A DNA stretch of 64,000 nt from Thioalkalivibrio sp. ALJ3 (GTDB lineage Bacteria; Pseudomonadota; Gammaproteobacteria; Ectothiorhodospirales; Ectothiorhodospiraceae). The notes below the pieces were generated by a model. That model had not been told where the DNA came from, searched no databases, and worked only from the letters and a program-made list of their open reading frames with translations. Shown in pieces: positions 46,782 to 56,707 of the stretch (positions within the stretch are counted from its first letter, which is position 1; each line of letters starts with the position of its first letter). The DNA lies in assembly GCF_000377205.1 (NCBI RefSeq), contig NZ_KB897910.1, positions 1 through 64,000 on the forward strand. Reading direction: 5' to 3'. The position numbers and the translations under genes are program-made.

Positions 46782-47663
46782 CTAGCGCCGGCGCCCGCTG
46801 AGCAGGGCCCAGCCCTCGCGGGTGTCCTCGATCCCGATGTCGAAGGCGTCCGTGTAGGCCGCCATGACCTCGTCGGCCTGGCGCTCCAGCAGGCCGGCCA
46901 GCAGCAGGCGCGCGCCCGGGCGGGCCGCGCGCGCGAGTTCCGGGGCGAGGTCGATCAGGGGCTTGGCCAGGATGTTGGCGATCACTAGGTCAAAGCCCGC
47001 ATCCGGTACCGGGTGATCGGTCAGTCCGACCTCGATCTGGTTCTCGGGGATGTCGTTCGCCGCCGCATTGCTGTAGGCGGCTTGGACGGCCTGGCGGTCG
47101 ATGTCGGTGCCTACCGCATGCCGTGCCCCCAGCTTCAGCGCGGCGATCGCAAGGATGCCGGAGCCGCAGCCGTAGTCGAGCACCTCCTGATCGCGCGGCG
47201 GGTTTGCTGCCAGCGATTTCAGGCACATCGCGGTTGTCGGGTGGTTGCCGGTGCCAAAGGCCAGGCCCGGGTCGAGATGGACGAATACGCCATCCTCGAC
47301 GTCGGGCGGGTTTTCCCAGGAGGGCACGATCCACAGCGGGCCCCCGCAGTGGATGGCGCCCAGGCCGTCGAGCCCCGCGCGCACCCAGTCCTGGTCCTCG
47401 ATCGCGACCACCGCGACCGACTCCGGTGCCGGCTGATATCGCTCCAGCGAGGCGGCGGCCAGTTCGGCATGGGTGGCGTCGGCGAACACGGCCTTCAGGC
47501 ACACACTGGACCACAGCGGATGGGTACCAATCGGGGGCTCGAACAGCGGCTCGTCGGCGCCGTCGTGCAGCTCCACGCTGACCGCGCCGAGCTCGAACAG
47601 GGCATCCTCCAGGGGCTCGGCCTGTTCCGGGGCGATCTGGCACTGCAGTTCGGCGAGGCTCAT
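46782..47663 (-). CDS. prmA: Ribosomal protein L11 methyltransferase
   Basis: A 293-residue SAM methyltransferase that trimethylates ribosomal protein L11. The N-terminal substrate-recognition domain is followed by LDPGLAFGTGNHPTTAMCL, motif I LDYGCGSGILAIAAL and ANILAKPLIDLAPEL. It directly follows accC, sharing one base (start at 47663). Confidence 0.95.
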   Translation of the reverse strand: MSLAELQCQIAPEQAEPLEDALFELGAVSVELHDGADEPLFEPPIGTHPLWSSVCLKAVFADATHAELAAASLERYQPAPESVAVVAIEDQDWVRAGLDGLGAIHCGGPLWIVPSWENPPDVEDGVFVHLDPGLAFGTGNHPTTAMCLKSLAANPPRDQEVLDYGCGSGILAIAALKLGARHAVGTDIDRQAVQAAYSNAAANDIPENQIEVGLTDHPVPDAGFDLVIANILAKPLIDLAPELARAARPGARLLLAGLLERQADEVMAAYTDAFDIGIEDTREGWALLSGRRR

Positions 47664-49009
47664 CAGGTCAGCGACTTCAGCTTCTTCTCCAGGTAGTGGA
47701 TATCGGTCCCACCGTTCTGGAAGTTAGCGTCGTTCATCAGTTCGCTGTGCAGCGCGATGTTGGTCTCGATGCCATCGATCACGATCTCGCCGAGCGCGCC
47801 CCGCATGCGTGCGATTGCAATGCTGCGGTTATGACCGTGGGCGATCAGCTTGCCGATCATCGAGTCGTAGTAGGGCGGCACCGCATAGCCGTTGTAGATG
47901 TGGGTATCCATGCGGATGCCAAGCCCGCCCGGGGCGTGATACTGCTGGATAGTGCCCGGGCTGGGAATGAATGTAGCCGGGTTCTCGGCGTTGATTCGGC
48001 ACTCGATCGCGTGCCCGCGGATCTCGACCTGATCCTGGTTCAGGGAAAGCGGCTCGCCCGCCGCGATGAGAATCTGCTCGCGCACCAGGTCGATGCCGGT
48101 GACCTGCTCGGTCACCGTATGCTCGACCTGCAGCCGGGTGTTCATCTCGATGAAGTAGAACTCCCCGTTCTCGTAGAGGAACTCGAAGGTCCCGGCACCG
48201 CGGTAGCCGATCTCCTGACAGGCCCGCACCAGCCGCTCGCTCATGGCCTGACGCTGCTCGTCGGTGATGCCGGGCGCGGGGGCCTCCTCGATCACCTTCT
48301 GGTGGCGGCGCTGCATCGAACAGTCGCGCTCGCCCAGGCAGACGGCGTTGCCATGGCTGTCGGAGAGGATCTGGAATTCCACGTGGCGCGGGTGCTCGAG
48401 ATACTTCTCCATGTACAGGGTGTCGTTGCCGAACCCCTGCTGGGCCTCGTTGCGGGTCAGCGAGATCGAATGCAGCAGCGCACCCTCGGTGTGCACCACG
48501 CGCATGCCGCGGCCACCGCCGCCCGCGGCGGCCTTGATGATGACCGGGTAACCGATCTCGTGGGCCAGCGCCATGTTGGTGTCGGCGTCATCGGTCAGCG
48601 CGCCGCCGGAACCCGGCACGCAGGGTACGCCGGCATCCAGCATCGCCTGCTTGGCCGAAACCTTGTCGCCCATCAGGCGAATCGTATCGGCGCGCGGGCC
48701 GATAAAGGCAAAGCCCGAGGACTCCACGCGCTCGGCGAAGTCCGCGTTCTCCGACAGGAAGCCGTAGCCGGGGTGGATCGCACCGGCATCGGTGACCTCG
48801 GCCGCGGCGATCAGCGCGGGGATGTTCAGGTAGCTCTCACCGGAGGCGGCCGGACCGATGCAGACCGACTCGTCGGCCAGGCGCACGTGCTTCAGGTCGC
48901 GGTCGGCGCTGGAGTGCACCGCAACCGTCGCAATGCCCATCTCGCGGCAGGTGCGCAGAACCCGCAGGGCGATCTCGCCGCGGTTGGCGATCAGAATCTT
49001 TTCAAACAT
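47663..49009 (-). CDS. accC: Acetyl-CoA carboxylase, biotin carboxylase subunit
   Basis: A 448-residue ATP-grasp enzyme that carboxylates biotin on AccB, the first step of fatty acid synthesis. It has [36 protein letters not shown] and [14 protein letters not shown]. It follows accB by 33 nt, and prmA begins at its stop. Confidence 0.97.
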   Translation of the reverse strand: MFEKILIANRGEIALRVLRTCREMGIATVAVHSSADRDLKHVRLADESVCIGPAASGESYLNIPALIAAAEVTDAGAIHPGYGFLSENADFAERVESSGFAFIGPRADTIRLMGDKVSAKQAMLDAGVPCVPGSGGALTDDADTNMALAHEIGYPVIIKAAAGGGGRGMRVVHTEGALLHSISLTRNEAQQGFGNDTLYMEKYLEHPRHVEFQILSDSHGNAVCLGERDCSMQRRHQKVIEEAPAPGITDEQRQAMSERLVRACQEIGYRGAGTFEFLYENGEFYFIEMNTRLQVEHTVTEQVTGIDLVREQILIAAGEPLSLNQDQVEIRGHAIECRINAENPATFIPSPGTIQQYHAPGGLGIRMDTHIYNGYAVPPYYDSMIGKLIAHGHNRSIAIARMRGALGEIVIDGIETNIALHSELMNDANFQNGGTDIHYLEKKLKSLT

Positions 49010-49042
49010 GCTCGGACCTGTAGGCAGCGAAGTCGGAAGGGG

Positions 49043-49495
49043 TCAGCCGATGATGAATAGGGGCTGGCCGTATTCCACCGGGTTGCCGTTTTCGACCAGG
49101 ATGTCGCGGATGGTGCCGGCCTGGTCCGCCTCGATGGGGTTGAGCATCTTCATCGCCTCGATGATGCACAGTGTCTCGCCGACCTCTACCGTCTGGCCGA
49201 CCTCGACAAAGGGCTTCGCGCCGGGGCTCGGGGCGCGGTAGAAGGTGCCGACCATCGGCGCGGTGACCGGGTGGCCATCCACTTCCGGCGCCGCCGGTGC
49301 CGCGGCCTCGCCCGCCGGGGCGGCCGCTGGGGCGGCTGGTGCCGGGGCGGGCATCGCTGCCGGGGCGGCGGCCACGGCGGAGCCACTCGGCGAGCGGGTG
49401 ATGCGCACCGACTCCTCGCCTTCGTGGATCTCGATTTCGTGTATGCCGCTCTCGTCGAGCAGATCGATCAGTTTCTTGACCTTGCGAATATCCAT
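49043..49495 (-). CDS. accB: Biotin carboxyl carrier protein
   Basis: A 150-residue carrier. An N-terminal helical part precedes a 35-residue Ala/Pro-rich swinging linker (about 40-70). The biotinyl domain has the target lysine Lys116 in [10 protein letters not shown], with the thumb segment [13 protein letters not shown]. It follows aroQ by 7 nt: aroQ-accB-accC is a conserved operon. Confidence 0.97.
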   Translation of the reverse strand: MDIRKVKKLIDLLDESGIHEIEIHEGEESVRITRSPSGSAVAAAPAAMPAPAPAAPAAAPAGEAAAPAAPEVDGHPVTAPMVGTFYRAPSPGAKPFVEVGQTVEVGETLCIIEAMKMLNPIEADQAGTIRDILVENGNPVEYGQPLFIIG

Positions 49496-49502
49496 GGGGT
49501 GT

Positions 49503-49946
49503 CTATGACTCCTTGAGGGCCGCGATTGCCGCGTCCAGCGCCATCCGGTAGCCGATCACGCCGAACCCGCTCAGGGTGCCGGCGGCGACATCGGCCAGGC
49601 GCGAGGTGTGGCGAAACGCCTCGCGCGCGTGGATGTTGCTGATGTGAATCTCGTAAAACGGGATGTCGACGCCCAGCAGGGCATCGCGCAGGCTTACGCT
49701 GGTGTGCGTCAGGCCGCCCGGGTTGATCAGGATGCGGCGTACGCCCTCGCTGCGTGCCGCATGGATGCGGTCGATCAGCTCGCCTTCATGGTTGCTCTGA
49801 AAGCAGGCCAGGGTCTCCCCGGCGGCCTGGGCGTGCGCGGTCAGGTCGGCCTCGATATCCGCCAGCGTATGGTGCCCGTACCGCTCCGGCTCCCGCTGTC
49901 CCAGCAGGTTCAGGTTGGGGCCGTTGAGCAGCAGGATAGAAGGCAT
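49503..49946 (-). CDS. aroQ: 3-dehydroquinate dehydratase, type II
   Basis: A 147-residue dodecameric shikimate-pathway enzyme. Active-site blocks are [32 protein letters not shown] and [17 protein letters not shown]. It is first in the aroQ-accB-accC-prmA run on the minus strand. With aroE (8901-9749) it is the second shikimate gene in the window. Confidence 0.96.
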   Translation of the reverse strand: MPSILLLNGPNLNLLGQREPERYGHHTLADIEADLTAHAQAAGETLACFQSNHEGELIDRIHAARSEGVRRILINPGGLTHTSVSLRDALLGVDIPFYEIHISNIHAREAFRHTSRLADVAAGTLSGFGVIGYRMALDAAIAALKES

Positions 49947-50242
49947 GATGGGCGGAATCGGCAGCGATCCTGTCGTGAATGGACGCGATTACACCAAAAA
50001 TGGAAGGTGCATCGAATGAACGGGATTCTGCCGTACCGGCGGTGCGAGTGTCCAGCCAGACAGGCGTTTTTTGCCCGAGCTCGGGTGATGGGCGACTGCG
50101 ATATGCCGATGAGCTGGGGCCGCCGTTCGAGCCTCGCGAGATTCCGGGCGAACGGTACGTTTCGCAGGGCTCAACGCACCCTACGACACTGCCCCGATCT
50201 GCAATCGTGCCCCGTAGGATGCGAAGAACGCGGCGAATTGCA
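49947..50242. other. Intergenic region upstream of aroQ with hairpin repeats
   Basis: These 296 nt separate the aroQ start from the end of the Lhr-type helicase gene on the same strand. No supported gene is present. The part near lhr contains an inverted pair of dispersed hairpin repeats (50154-50185 and 50213-50244). The aroQ promoter must lie at roughly 49947-50150, but I see no strong sigma-70 pair. Confidence 0.5.
50154..50185. repeat. Dispersed hairpin repeat, copy 2
   Basis: GGTACGTT and AACGCACC pair with one mismatch around TCGCAGGGCTC, followed by CTACG. Same design as 95-127, and inverted relative to the next copy. Confidence 0.55.
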
Positions 50243-50244
50243 TC
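50213..50244. repeat. Dispersed hairpin repeat, copy 3 (inverted)
   Basis: CGTAGGATGCGAAGAACGCG continuing to AATTGCATC is the reverse-oriented form. Its last bases overlap the stop codon of the Lhr-type helicase (50243-50245), so it could serve as the 3' end structure of that long transcript. Confidence 0.55.
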
Positions 50245-53200
50245 AACGGCGGCCGGTGGGTGGTTCCAGGCGCAGGCCACGGACCTCGCCCATGGCACCG
50301 CCGGCGCGCAGCGCAGCCGCGAACGGAGACTGGCGCGCCGGTTCGCCGTTGATGGTTTCGATGGTGACGCCGCGGCGCTTGGGCAGCCAGCGGCTCCCGG
50401 CGAGCTGGCGGATGGCCTCGGTGACGAGGGCCGCGTGTTCCTCCGCGGTGTCGATGCTGGGTATCGTCTCCCAGAGGAACAGCTGGCGGCCGGAGGCGGT
50501 CAGGTACAGCAGCGGCTGGCCACCGGCCAGGGCTACCAGCGCCCCGGCGACCCGGCGCAGGCGGCCCTCGGCCGCTTCCGGCGGTTCCGGCCAGGGCAGG
50601 AGCTGGCCCCAGGGGCTGGCGGGGTCGACGCTCGCCAGCCACTGCGGTTCGGGGATGTCGTCGGCCGCGCGTTCCAGGGCGCGCAGGCGGTCCACCGCGC
50701 CGGCGCGGGCGAACTGCGCGCCGGTCAGGCCCTCGACGAAGTGGCCGCGGCGCAGCTTGCCGGCGTCCTCCATCGCGCGGTAGACGGGATACACGCGCCC
50801 GAAGCCGCCCGGCAGGCCCTCGGCGCGGGCCATCTCGCGGCTGACCACGCCGTAGCGGGCCAGCAGGTTCTCGGCCTGTTCGCGGGCGCGCTCGGTCAGC
50901 GACACGCCGGGGTCGATCAGCTCGGTGACCCGTGACCAGCGCCCGCCCGCCAGACCCTGTCCTGGTCGCCGTCGGCCGCGCGTGGACGTCCTGCGCTGGC
51001 CGAGGCTGCGCAGCGGCGCGAAGGTGTCGTTGGTGATCTGCCCGGCCCAGACCAGGTCCCAGATCGCGGCCTCGATCGCGTCCTGGCGGGCGTCCGGCTG
51101 CGCCGTCCGGGCCGCGCGTTCCAGCTCCAGGTAGAAGCAGGCGCCGCGCCGGTCCAGGGCCTCGAGGATCGCCTGCGCCAGCGGGTCGTCGCTGGCGGGG
51201 GTATCCGCGGCATCGGCCTCCGGCTCCAGCAGCACCATCGCCTGTTCGCGGCGCAGGAAGCGGATGCGTCCGTCGCGCTGGCCCAGCGCACCACTGCCCA
51301 CCCAGACGAACTCCCCGGAGGCGGTGATGCGGTCCAGCGCATCCAGCGAGAAGTCGCGCACCCGCATCGGCAGCACATGGGCGGTCCAGGCGGACCAGGG
51401 CAGGGCGATGCCCTCCAGTTGCGTCAGCGTGTCGCGCAGGGCGCCGGCCCCACGGCCGGGCTCGGTCAGGCCTTGCCAGGCGGGCAGGAAGCGGCCCAGC
51501 GCACGGGCATCGACCGCGGCCGCCTCGTCGCGCAGCCGCGCCAGGGTGCGGCGCTTCAGCCGCCGCAGGATGTCCAGTTCGCACCAGTCCTCGCCCGTGC
51601 CCTGCGGTCGGATCTCGCCGCGCAGCAGCACACCGGCGCGCTCCAGGCTCTCGAGCGCCGGCAGCAGCGCGCCCGGTGCGAGGCCGTAGCGTGCGCCCAG
51701 GTCTTCGCTGCGGAACGGGCCGTGGGTGCGGGCGTAGCGGCGCAGCAGTTGTTCCAGCGGGCGCTGCGGCGGTTCCAGGAAGGCGGCGGGCAGGCCGGGC
51801 GGGGGCACCACACCGAGGGCATCGCGGTACAGTGCGGCGTCCTCGGCGGCGATCCAGCGCGGCTCGCCGGCGATGCGCACCTCCACCGCGCGCAGGGACT
51901 GGGCGAGTTGTTCCAGCCACGGCCCCGGCGTCTCGGCGCAGGCGGCTGCGACCTCGTCCCGGGTCAGGTCGCCGCGCCGGCGCAGCAGGTCGTGCAGGGC
52001 GTCGGCGTCCTGCACCCGGGTCGCCTCGGTGGCGTGCGCCAGCTCGGCCTCCAGCTCGGCGAGGGCCTCGGGGTCGATCAGTTCGCGCAGCTCGGCCTGG
52101 CCCAGCAGTTCGGCCAGCATTCCGCGGTCCAGCGTCAGCGCCTGGGCCTTGCGCTCGGCCATCGGCGCGTCCTGCTCGTAGATGTAGGCCGCGACATAGG
52201 CGAACACGAGGCTGCGGGCGAACGGCGAGGCCTGTGGCGTCTCCACCTCGTGCACGCGGATGCGGCGTTCCTGCACGCCGCGCAGGATCTGCCGAAGCGC
52301 GTCCAGATCGAACACGTCGGCCAGTACCTGGCGGTAGGTCTCCAGCACCACCGGGAAGCTCGCGTACTCGCGCACCGAGGCCAGCAGCTGCTGCGACTTC
52401 AGCCGCTGCGCCCACAGCGGGGTGCGCTGGCCGGGGCGGTTGCGCACCAGCAGCAGGGCGCGTGCCGCGTTCTCGCGAAAGGCGCTGGCGAACAGGGTGG
52501 AGTTGCCCAGCTCGCGGGTGACCGCCTCCTCCAGCTCCTCCGGGTCGGGAAACAAGGCGTCCAGCTCGGGCAGGTCCTCGCTGTCGGCCAGGCGCAGCAC
52601 GATGCCGTCATCGGTGTACATCACCTGCACCTCGAAGCCGGAGCGGCTGGTCAGCGCGCCCTGCAGGGCCAGCGCCCAGGGGGCGTGCACGCGCGCGCCG
52701 AATGGCGTCAGGATGCAGACGCGCCAGTCGCCGACCTCGTCGCGGAAGCGTTCGACCACGATGCGCTGGTCCGAGGGCAGCTGCCCGGTGGCCTCGCGCT
52801 GCTCGTCGATGTAGTCGCAGAGGGTCTCCACCGCCGCCTCCGACAGTGGCGCGTGTTCCCTGAGCCAGGCGGCGCGCTCGGCGCGGCCCATGCGTGCCAG
52901 CCGCTCGGTGGCGGCGCCGATGGCCTGGCCGAGCTGGATCGGGCGGCCGGGGCCGTCGCCATGCCAGAACGGCAGCTTGCCGACCTCGCCGGGGGCGGGG
53001 GAGACCAGCACGCGGTCGCGGGTGATCGCCTCCACGTGCCAGGTGCTGGCGCCGAGGGTCACGTTCTCGCCAGTCTTCAGCTCGAACACCATCTCCTCGT
53101 CCAGTTCGCCGATGCGCGGCCCGCCCTCGCCGACATGTACGCCGTACAGCCCGCGGTCGGGGATGGTCCCGGCGTTCAGGCGCGCGGCCAGTGCCGCGCC

Positions 53201-54784
53201 CCGGCGCGGGGTCAGCTCGTCGCGGGCGCGGTCCCAGGCGAGCCAGGGGCGCAGGTCGGCGAAGTCGGTGCTGGGGTAATGGCCGGAGAGCATGTCCAGC
53301 GTGGCCTCGAGCAGCGGGCGCGACAGCTCGCGCCAGGGCGCGGCACGGCGGACCAGCGCGTGCAGTTCGTCCACCGTGCGCGGGCGTTCGCAGACCATCG
53401 CGACGAGCTGCTGGGCCAGCACATCGAGCGGGTTGTGCGGGGCGTGGATCGGTTCCAGTGCGCCGGCCTGCATGCGCTCGCCGATCACCGCGCATTCGAG
53501 CAGGTCGCCGCGAAAGCGCGGCAGCAGCAGCGAGCGCGAGACCTGGCCCACGCCGTGCCCGGCACGCCCGGCGCGCTGCAGCCCGCGGGCGACCGCGCCG
53601 GGGGATTCGACCATGATCACCAGATCCACCGCGCCCATGTCGATGCCCAGCTCCAGCGAGCTGGTCGCGACGATGCCGCGCAGGCGCCCGGTCTTCAGCC
53701 GGCCCTCGATCTCGGCGCGGCGCTCGTGGGAGACGCTGCCGTGGTGGGCGGCGACCAGGTCCTCCACCGGTTCGGCGTCCTCCGGCTGCTGTTCGCGCCA
53801 GGCCTCGTTGATGCGCTGGACCAGGCGCTCGCACAGCCCGCGGCTGTTCACGAACACGATGGTGGAGCGGTGCTCGAGGATCGCGGCCAGCAGGCGCGGC
53901 TCCAGGCGTGCGGCGCGGTCACCGCCAGCGGCGGGGAGCTGCCCGGTGCCCTGGCCGTACACTGCGCCGAGGATGGAGCCGGACGGGATCGGGCTTGTCG
54001 TATCCGGGCCCTCGACGGTGGCGGGTGCGTGCTCGGCGGGTGGCTCCTCGGGAGCGAGGATCTCGAGGTCCAGGCGCGGGGGCTCGGCGGCGTCGATCAC
54101 CTCCACCTCGCGGTCGCCGCCAAGGAAGCCGCGCGCCACCTCCACCGGGTGCACGGTGGCGGACAGCCCGATGCGCTGCGGGTCCTCGCCGCAGTGCTCG
54201 GCCAGGCGTTCCAGCGACAGGGCGAGATGCGCGCCGCGCTTGTTGCCGGCCAGCGCATGTACCTCGTCGATGATCACCGTGTGCACTGACTCGAGGTTCT
54301 CGGCGGCCTTCGAGCCCAGCAGCAGGTACAGCGATTCCGGCGTGGTCACCAGGATGTCGCCGGGTTCGCGGGCCTGGGCGCGGCGCTCGGCCTGCGGGGT
54401 GTCGCCGGTGCGGATGTGTACGACCGGCTCGCTCGGGGCATCACCTACAGTCTGGCCCGTGGTCTGCTCCAGGCGCGCGGCGGTCTGCGCGATGCCGGTC
54501 AGCGGGGCGCGCAGGTTGCGTTCGATGTCGGTGGCCAGCGCCTTCAGCGGCGAGATGTACAGCACCGAGTAGCCGCGACGGGCATCCGGCGCGGGCTCGC
54601 CGGTCAGGCGGTCAATGGCGCTCAGGAACGCGGCGAGGGTCTTGCCGCTGCCGGTGGGGGCGATCAGCAGGCAGTGGTGGCCGGCCCGGATCGCGGGCCA
54701 GCCGCGCGACTGGATCGCGGTCGCCTGCCCGAAGGCCTCGCCGAACCAGGTGTCGGTCGCGGGGCGAAAGGGCGTGACCGGCAT
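50243..54784 (-). CDS. lhr: Large ATP-dependent helicase, Lhr family
   Basis: A 1513-residue superfamily 2 helicase, close to E. coli Lhr in size. The helicase core has Walker A APTGSGKT (near 44-51), IIDEVHALAGNKRG, and motif VI in GLQRAGRAGHGVGQV. A winged-helix/beta-barrel core follows, then a long C-terminal extension of several winged-helix-like modules. Lhr proteins unwind RNA:DNA hybrids and are linked to DNA repair. ATG 54784 directly precedes PVTPFRPATDTWF. No partner nuclease gene is adjacent. Confidence 0.93.
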   Translation of the reverse strand: MPVTPFRPATDTWFGEAFGQATAIQSRGWPAIRAGHHCLLIAPTGSGKTLAAFLSAIDRLTGEPAPDARRGYSVLYISPLKALATDIERNLRAPLTGIAQTAARLEQTTGQTVGDAPSEPVVHIRTGDTPQAERRAQAREPGDILVTTPESLYLLLGSKAAENLESVHTVIIDEVHALAGNKRGAHLALSLERLAEHCGEDPQRIGLSATVHPVEVARGFLGGDREVEVIDAAEPPRLDLEILAPEEPPAEHAPATVEGPDTTSPIPSGSILGAVYGQGTGQLPAAGGDRAARLEPRLLAAILEHRSTIVFVNSRGLCERLVQRINEAWREQQPEDAEPVEDLVAAHHGSVSHERRAEIEGRLKTGRLRGIVATSSLELGIDMGAVDLVIMVESPGAVARGLQRAGRAGHGVGQVSRSLLLPRFRGDLLECAVIGERMQAGALEPIHAPHNPLDVLAQQLVAMVCERPRTVDELHALVRRAAPWRELSRPLLEATLDMLSGHYPSTDFADLRPWLAWDRARDELTPRRGAALAARLNAGTIPDRGLYGVHVGEGGPRIGELDEEMVFELKTGENVTLGASTWHVEAITRDRVLVSPAPGEVGKLPFWHGDGPGRPIQLGQAIGAATERLARMGRAERAAWLREHAPLSEAAVETLCDYIDEQREATGQLPSDQRIVVERFRDEVGDWRVCILTPFGARVHAPWALALQGALTSRSGFEVQVMYTDDGIVLRLADSEDLPELDALFPDPEELEEAVTRELGNSTLFASAFRENAARALLLVRNRPGQRTPLWAQRLKSQQLLASVREYASFPVVLETYRQVLADVFDLDALRQILRGVQERRIRVHEVETPQASPFARSLVFAYVAAYIYEQDAPMAERKAQALTLDRGMLAELLGQAELRELIDPEALAELEAELAHATEATRVQDADALHDLLRRRGDLTRDEVAAACAETPGPWLEQLAQSLRAVEVRIAGEPRWIAAEDAALYRDALGVVPPPGLPAAFLEPPQRPLEQLLRRYARTHGPFRSEDLGARYGLAPGALLPALESLERAGVLLRGEIRPQGTGEDWCELDILRRLKRRTLARLRDEAAAVDARALGRFLPAWQGLTEPGRGAGALRDTLTQLEGIALPWSAWTAHVLPMRVRDFSLDALDRITASGEFVWVGSGALGQRDGRIRFLRREQAMVLLEPEADAADTPASDDPLAQAILEALDRRGACFYLELERAARTAQPDARQDAIEAAIWDLVWAGQITNDTFAPLRSLGQRRTSTRGRRRPGQGLAGGRWSRVTELIDPGVSLTERAREQAENLLARYGVVSREMARAEGLPGGFGRVYPVYRAMEDAGKLRRGHFVEGLTGAQFARAGAVDRLRALERAADDIPEPQWLASVDPASPWGQLLPWPEPPEAAEGRLRRVAGALVALAGGQPLLYLTASGRQLFLWETIPSIDTAEEHAALVTEAIRQLAGSRWLPKRRGVTIETINGEPARQSPFAAALRAGGAMGEVRGLRLEPPTGRR

Positions 54785-54802
54785 TGGCTCGGGCGTAGCG
54801 GG

Positions 54803-55105
54803 TCAGGCGTGGCCGACGGTGGTGTCGGTGGTGGCGTGGAAGTAGTCGCTGTCGCGTGCCAGCTCGTCGATCAGCTCGTGCAGCATGGCCAGACGGCTCT
54901 CGGCGTCCGCGAACGGCGCGCAGTCCTCGCACAACGGATCGCCGCAGGGCTGGCGGCTGTAGAGCCAGAAGTGCACGGCACCGGCCAGCAGGCCGTCGGC
55001 GACGTCGCCGGTCTCGGCGGCCTGGCCGTCATCGGCGAGCCGGTTCGCCAGCTCGATCAGGTGCTGGGCGGCGTTGTTGTAGGTCTGGTCGGCGGTGTCG
55101 TTCAT
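54803..55105 (-). CDS. Small unrecognised acidic protein upstream of lhr
   Basis: A 100-residue acidic soluble protein (MNDTADQTYNNAAQHLIELA) with a cysteine cluster CGDPLCEDCAPF and predicted helices on both sides. I do not recognise the family. It could bind a metal through its three cysteines. It lies 18 nt before lhr on the same strand, so it may be co-expressed. Confidence 0.65.
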   Translation of the reverse strand: MNDTADQTYNNAAQHLIELANRLADDGQAAETGDVADGLLAGAVHFWLYSRQPCGDPLCEDCAPFADAESRLAMLHELIDELARDSDYFHATTDTTVGHA

Positions 55106-55176
55106 GGGATCTCGGGACAGTCTTGTTTCAGCCAGCGCCCGCCCGTTTGGCCGGCACAGAACCTGACAGTTTACCG

Positions 55177-56376
55177 CTACTGGCCGATATTCCGAAGAAA
55201 CAGGGGAATATGCCGCTCTTCCGGCGACAGGCCGCCGTGGGCACCGCGGAAGAATGGCCCCTCGTCGTCGTCCGGCGGGTCCACCAGGTAGGCGTCCTCC
55301 GCAGGCAGCAGCAGGTAGTCGCCGGCGCGTGCCCGTAGTTCGGGGTGCTCCCGGTCATGTCCCGGGGGCAGGCCCAGGGTCCCGGGCCCCAGCCAGTCAG
55401 CGGCGGGGACTGCGGCTACGTCCGCGCCGAAGGCGGCGTCCAGGACCGTCAGGAAGTCCGTGTCGCGTCCTTCGCGCACATGGGCGATGGCGGCACGTGG
55501 CTCGCCGGTCAGGCGGTGGCGCAGGCAGGCCTGCACCGCCGGGTGCTCGCGCAGGTCCAGCCGGCGTTCCATGGTGCGCATGCCGTGGTCAGCGGTGGTC
55601 AGGAAGATGCTCTCGGGGCGCTGGATCTGCGCGCAGGTTGCGGTGTAGGCCAGGTCCAGCTGCTTCAGGTGGCGCTCCACCTCCGGGCTTTCCGGGCCGT
55701 AGGCGTGGCCCAGGTGGTCCAGCTCCGACCAGTAGACGTAGGTGAAATGTGGCCCCGGCGTTGCGTTCACATGCGTGGCCACCCGCGCCGGCAGCTCGGA
55801 CAGGTCCTCGAAGCCGATGAACGCGGCGGAGCCGTTCATCATGCGGTTGTACGGTGTGCCGCCGATCCAGTCCGGGCCGATCATGGTGGTGTGGCAGCCG
55901 AGCCGGTCGACCAGTCGGTCCGGCTGTACGCGGCCGGTCAGCTCGCGGTAGCCGAGCGTGGCCGGGCGGTCCTCGGTGTCGCGCTCCTGCCCCATCAGCA
56001 CCGTCAGCGTGCGCTCGGCGGACGGCAGGCGGGTGTGCCAGCCGAGCAGGCCGTGCTGCGCGGGCGTGCGCCCGGTCAGGATGCTGCTGATCGCCGTGGC
56101 CGTGGTGCTGGGGAACACGGTCTCGAGGTCGGTTACGTAGTCCGCGCCCAGTAGCGGCGTGTGGCGGCGGTAGCGGGTGGCAAAGCCGTCGATCAGCCAC
56201 AGCACGATGTGGCAGTCCGGCCCGAGGTGCTCGGATACGCCCGCCAGCGGCGGGTGGCTGGCCGCCGGGTTCAGGCTGGCCTCGATCTGGCCGAGCAGGT
56301 CCATCAGCCCCGGCGATTGCAGCCGGGCGCGCAGGATGTCATCCACGACCGAGGCGGCCGCAGGAGGGTGTGTCAT
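55177..56376 (-). CDS. Type I phosphodiesterase/nucleotide pyrophosphatase-family protein
   Basis: A 399-residue alkaline-phosphatase-superfamily enzyme. The metal site and Thr nucleophile are in VFPSTTATAISSILTG, with further ligands in YWSELDHLGHAYGP and TTADHGMRTM. No signal peptide is seen, so it is probably cytosolic; the substrate is unknown. ATG 56376 is chosen because it follows the bolA stop by 10 nt; an upstream in-frame ATG would lie within bolA. Confidence 0.85.
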   Translation of the reverse strand: MTHPPAAASVVDDILRARLQSPGLMDLLGQIEASLNPAASHPPLAGVSEHLGPDCHIVLWLIDGFATRYRRHTPLLGADYVTDLETVFPSTTATAISSILTGRTPAQHGLLGWHTRLPSAERTLTVLMGQERDTEDRPATLGYRELTGRVQPDRLVDRLGCHTTMIGPDWIGGTPYNRMMNGSAAFIGFEDLSELPARVATHVNATPGPHFTYVYWSELDHLGHAYGPESPEVERHLKQLDLAYTATCAQIQRPESIFLTTADHGMRTMERRLDLREHPAVQACLRHRLTGEPRAAIAHVREGRDTDFLTVLDAAFGADVAAVPAADWLGPGTLGLPPGHDREHPELRARAGDYLLLPAEDAYLVDPPDDDEGPFFRGAHGGLSPEERHIPLFLRNIGQ

Positions 56377-56384
56377 CGGCAAAG

Positions 56385-56399
56385 GGTCAGGCCTTGCCG
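56385..56399. repeat. REP-like half-site at the bolA 3' end
   Basis: GGGTCAGGCCTTGC on the plus strand matches the arm of the REP-like hairpin at 61419-61478 and includes the bolA stop codon. The second arm is missing here, so this may be chance. Confidence 0.35.
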
Positions 56400-56707
56400 C
56401 CGTCGCCACCCATGCAGGGCGGGGAGTCGGCGACCTTGCCGGCACGCTCGAACCACTGGTCCGGGTCCAGCGTGTGCAGCGCCAGGGCGTGGATGCCTCC
56501 GGCCAGTTCGTCGGCCAGGGCCTGGTTCACCAGCCGGTGCCGCGCGATCAGCTTCTGGTCACGAAAGGCCTCGGACACCACCGTCACCTTGAAATGCGAC
56601 TCCGAACCCGGTGGCACGTTGTGCATGTGGCTCTCGTTCACCACCTCAAGATGCTCGGGCGCAAAGTGCTCCTCCAGCTTCCGGGTAATGGTCTCCTGCA
56701 TGCTCAT
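56387..56707 (-). CDS. BolA family protein
   Basis: A 106-residue BolA/IbaG-type protein that partners monothiol glutaredoxins in iron-sulfur handling and stress response. The core reads ESHMHNVPPGSESHFKVTVV and RHRLVNQALADEL. The final CMGGDGGKA tail is short and holds a Cys. A glutaredoxin partner is not in the window. The phosphodiesterase gene follows 10 nt later. Confidence 0.92.
   Translation of the reverse strand: MSMQETITRKLEEHFAPEHLEVVNESHMHNVPPGSESHFKVTVVSEAFRDQKLIARHRLVNQALADELAGGIHALALHTLDPDQWFERAGKVADSPPCMGGDGGKA

Noticed and set aside
50181-52415. A 744-codon minus-strand frame overlapping lhr
   Set aside because: Same strand but different frame from lhr, rich in Arg, Pro and Gly; a GC-bias shadow.
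51377-54289. A 970-codon open frame on the plus strand opposite the Lhr-type helicase
   Set aside because: It lies wholly antisense to a clearly conserved helicase; its product is low-complexity (Gln, Gly, Ala, Arg, Val-rich) as expected for a high-GC shadow frame.
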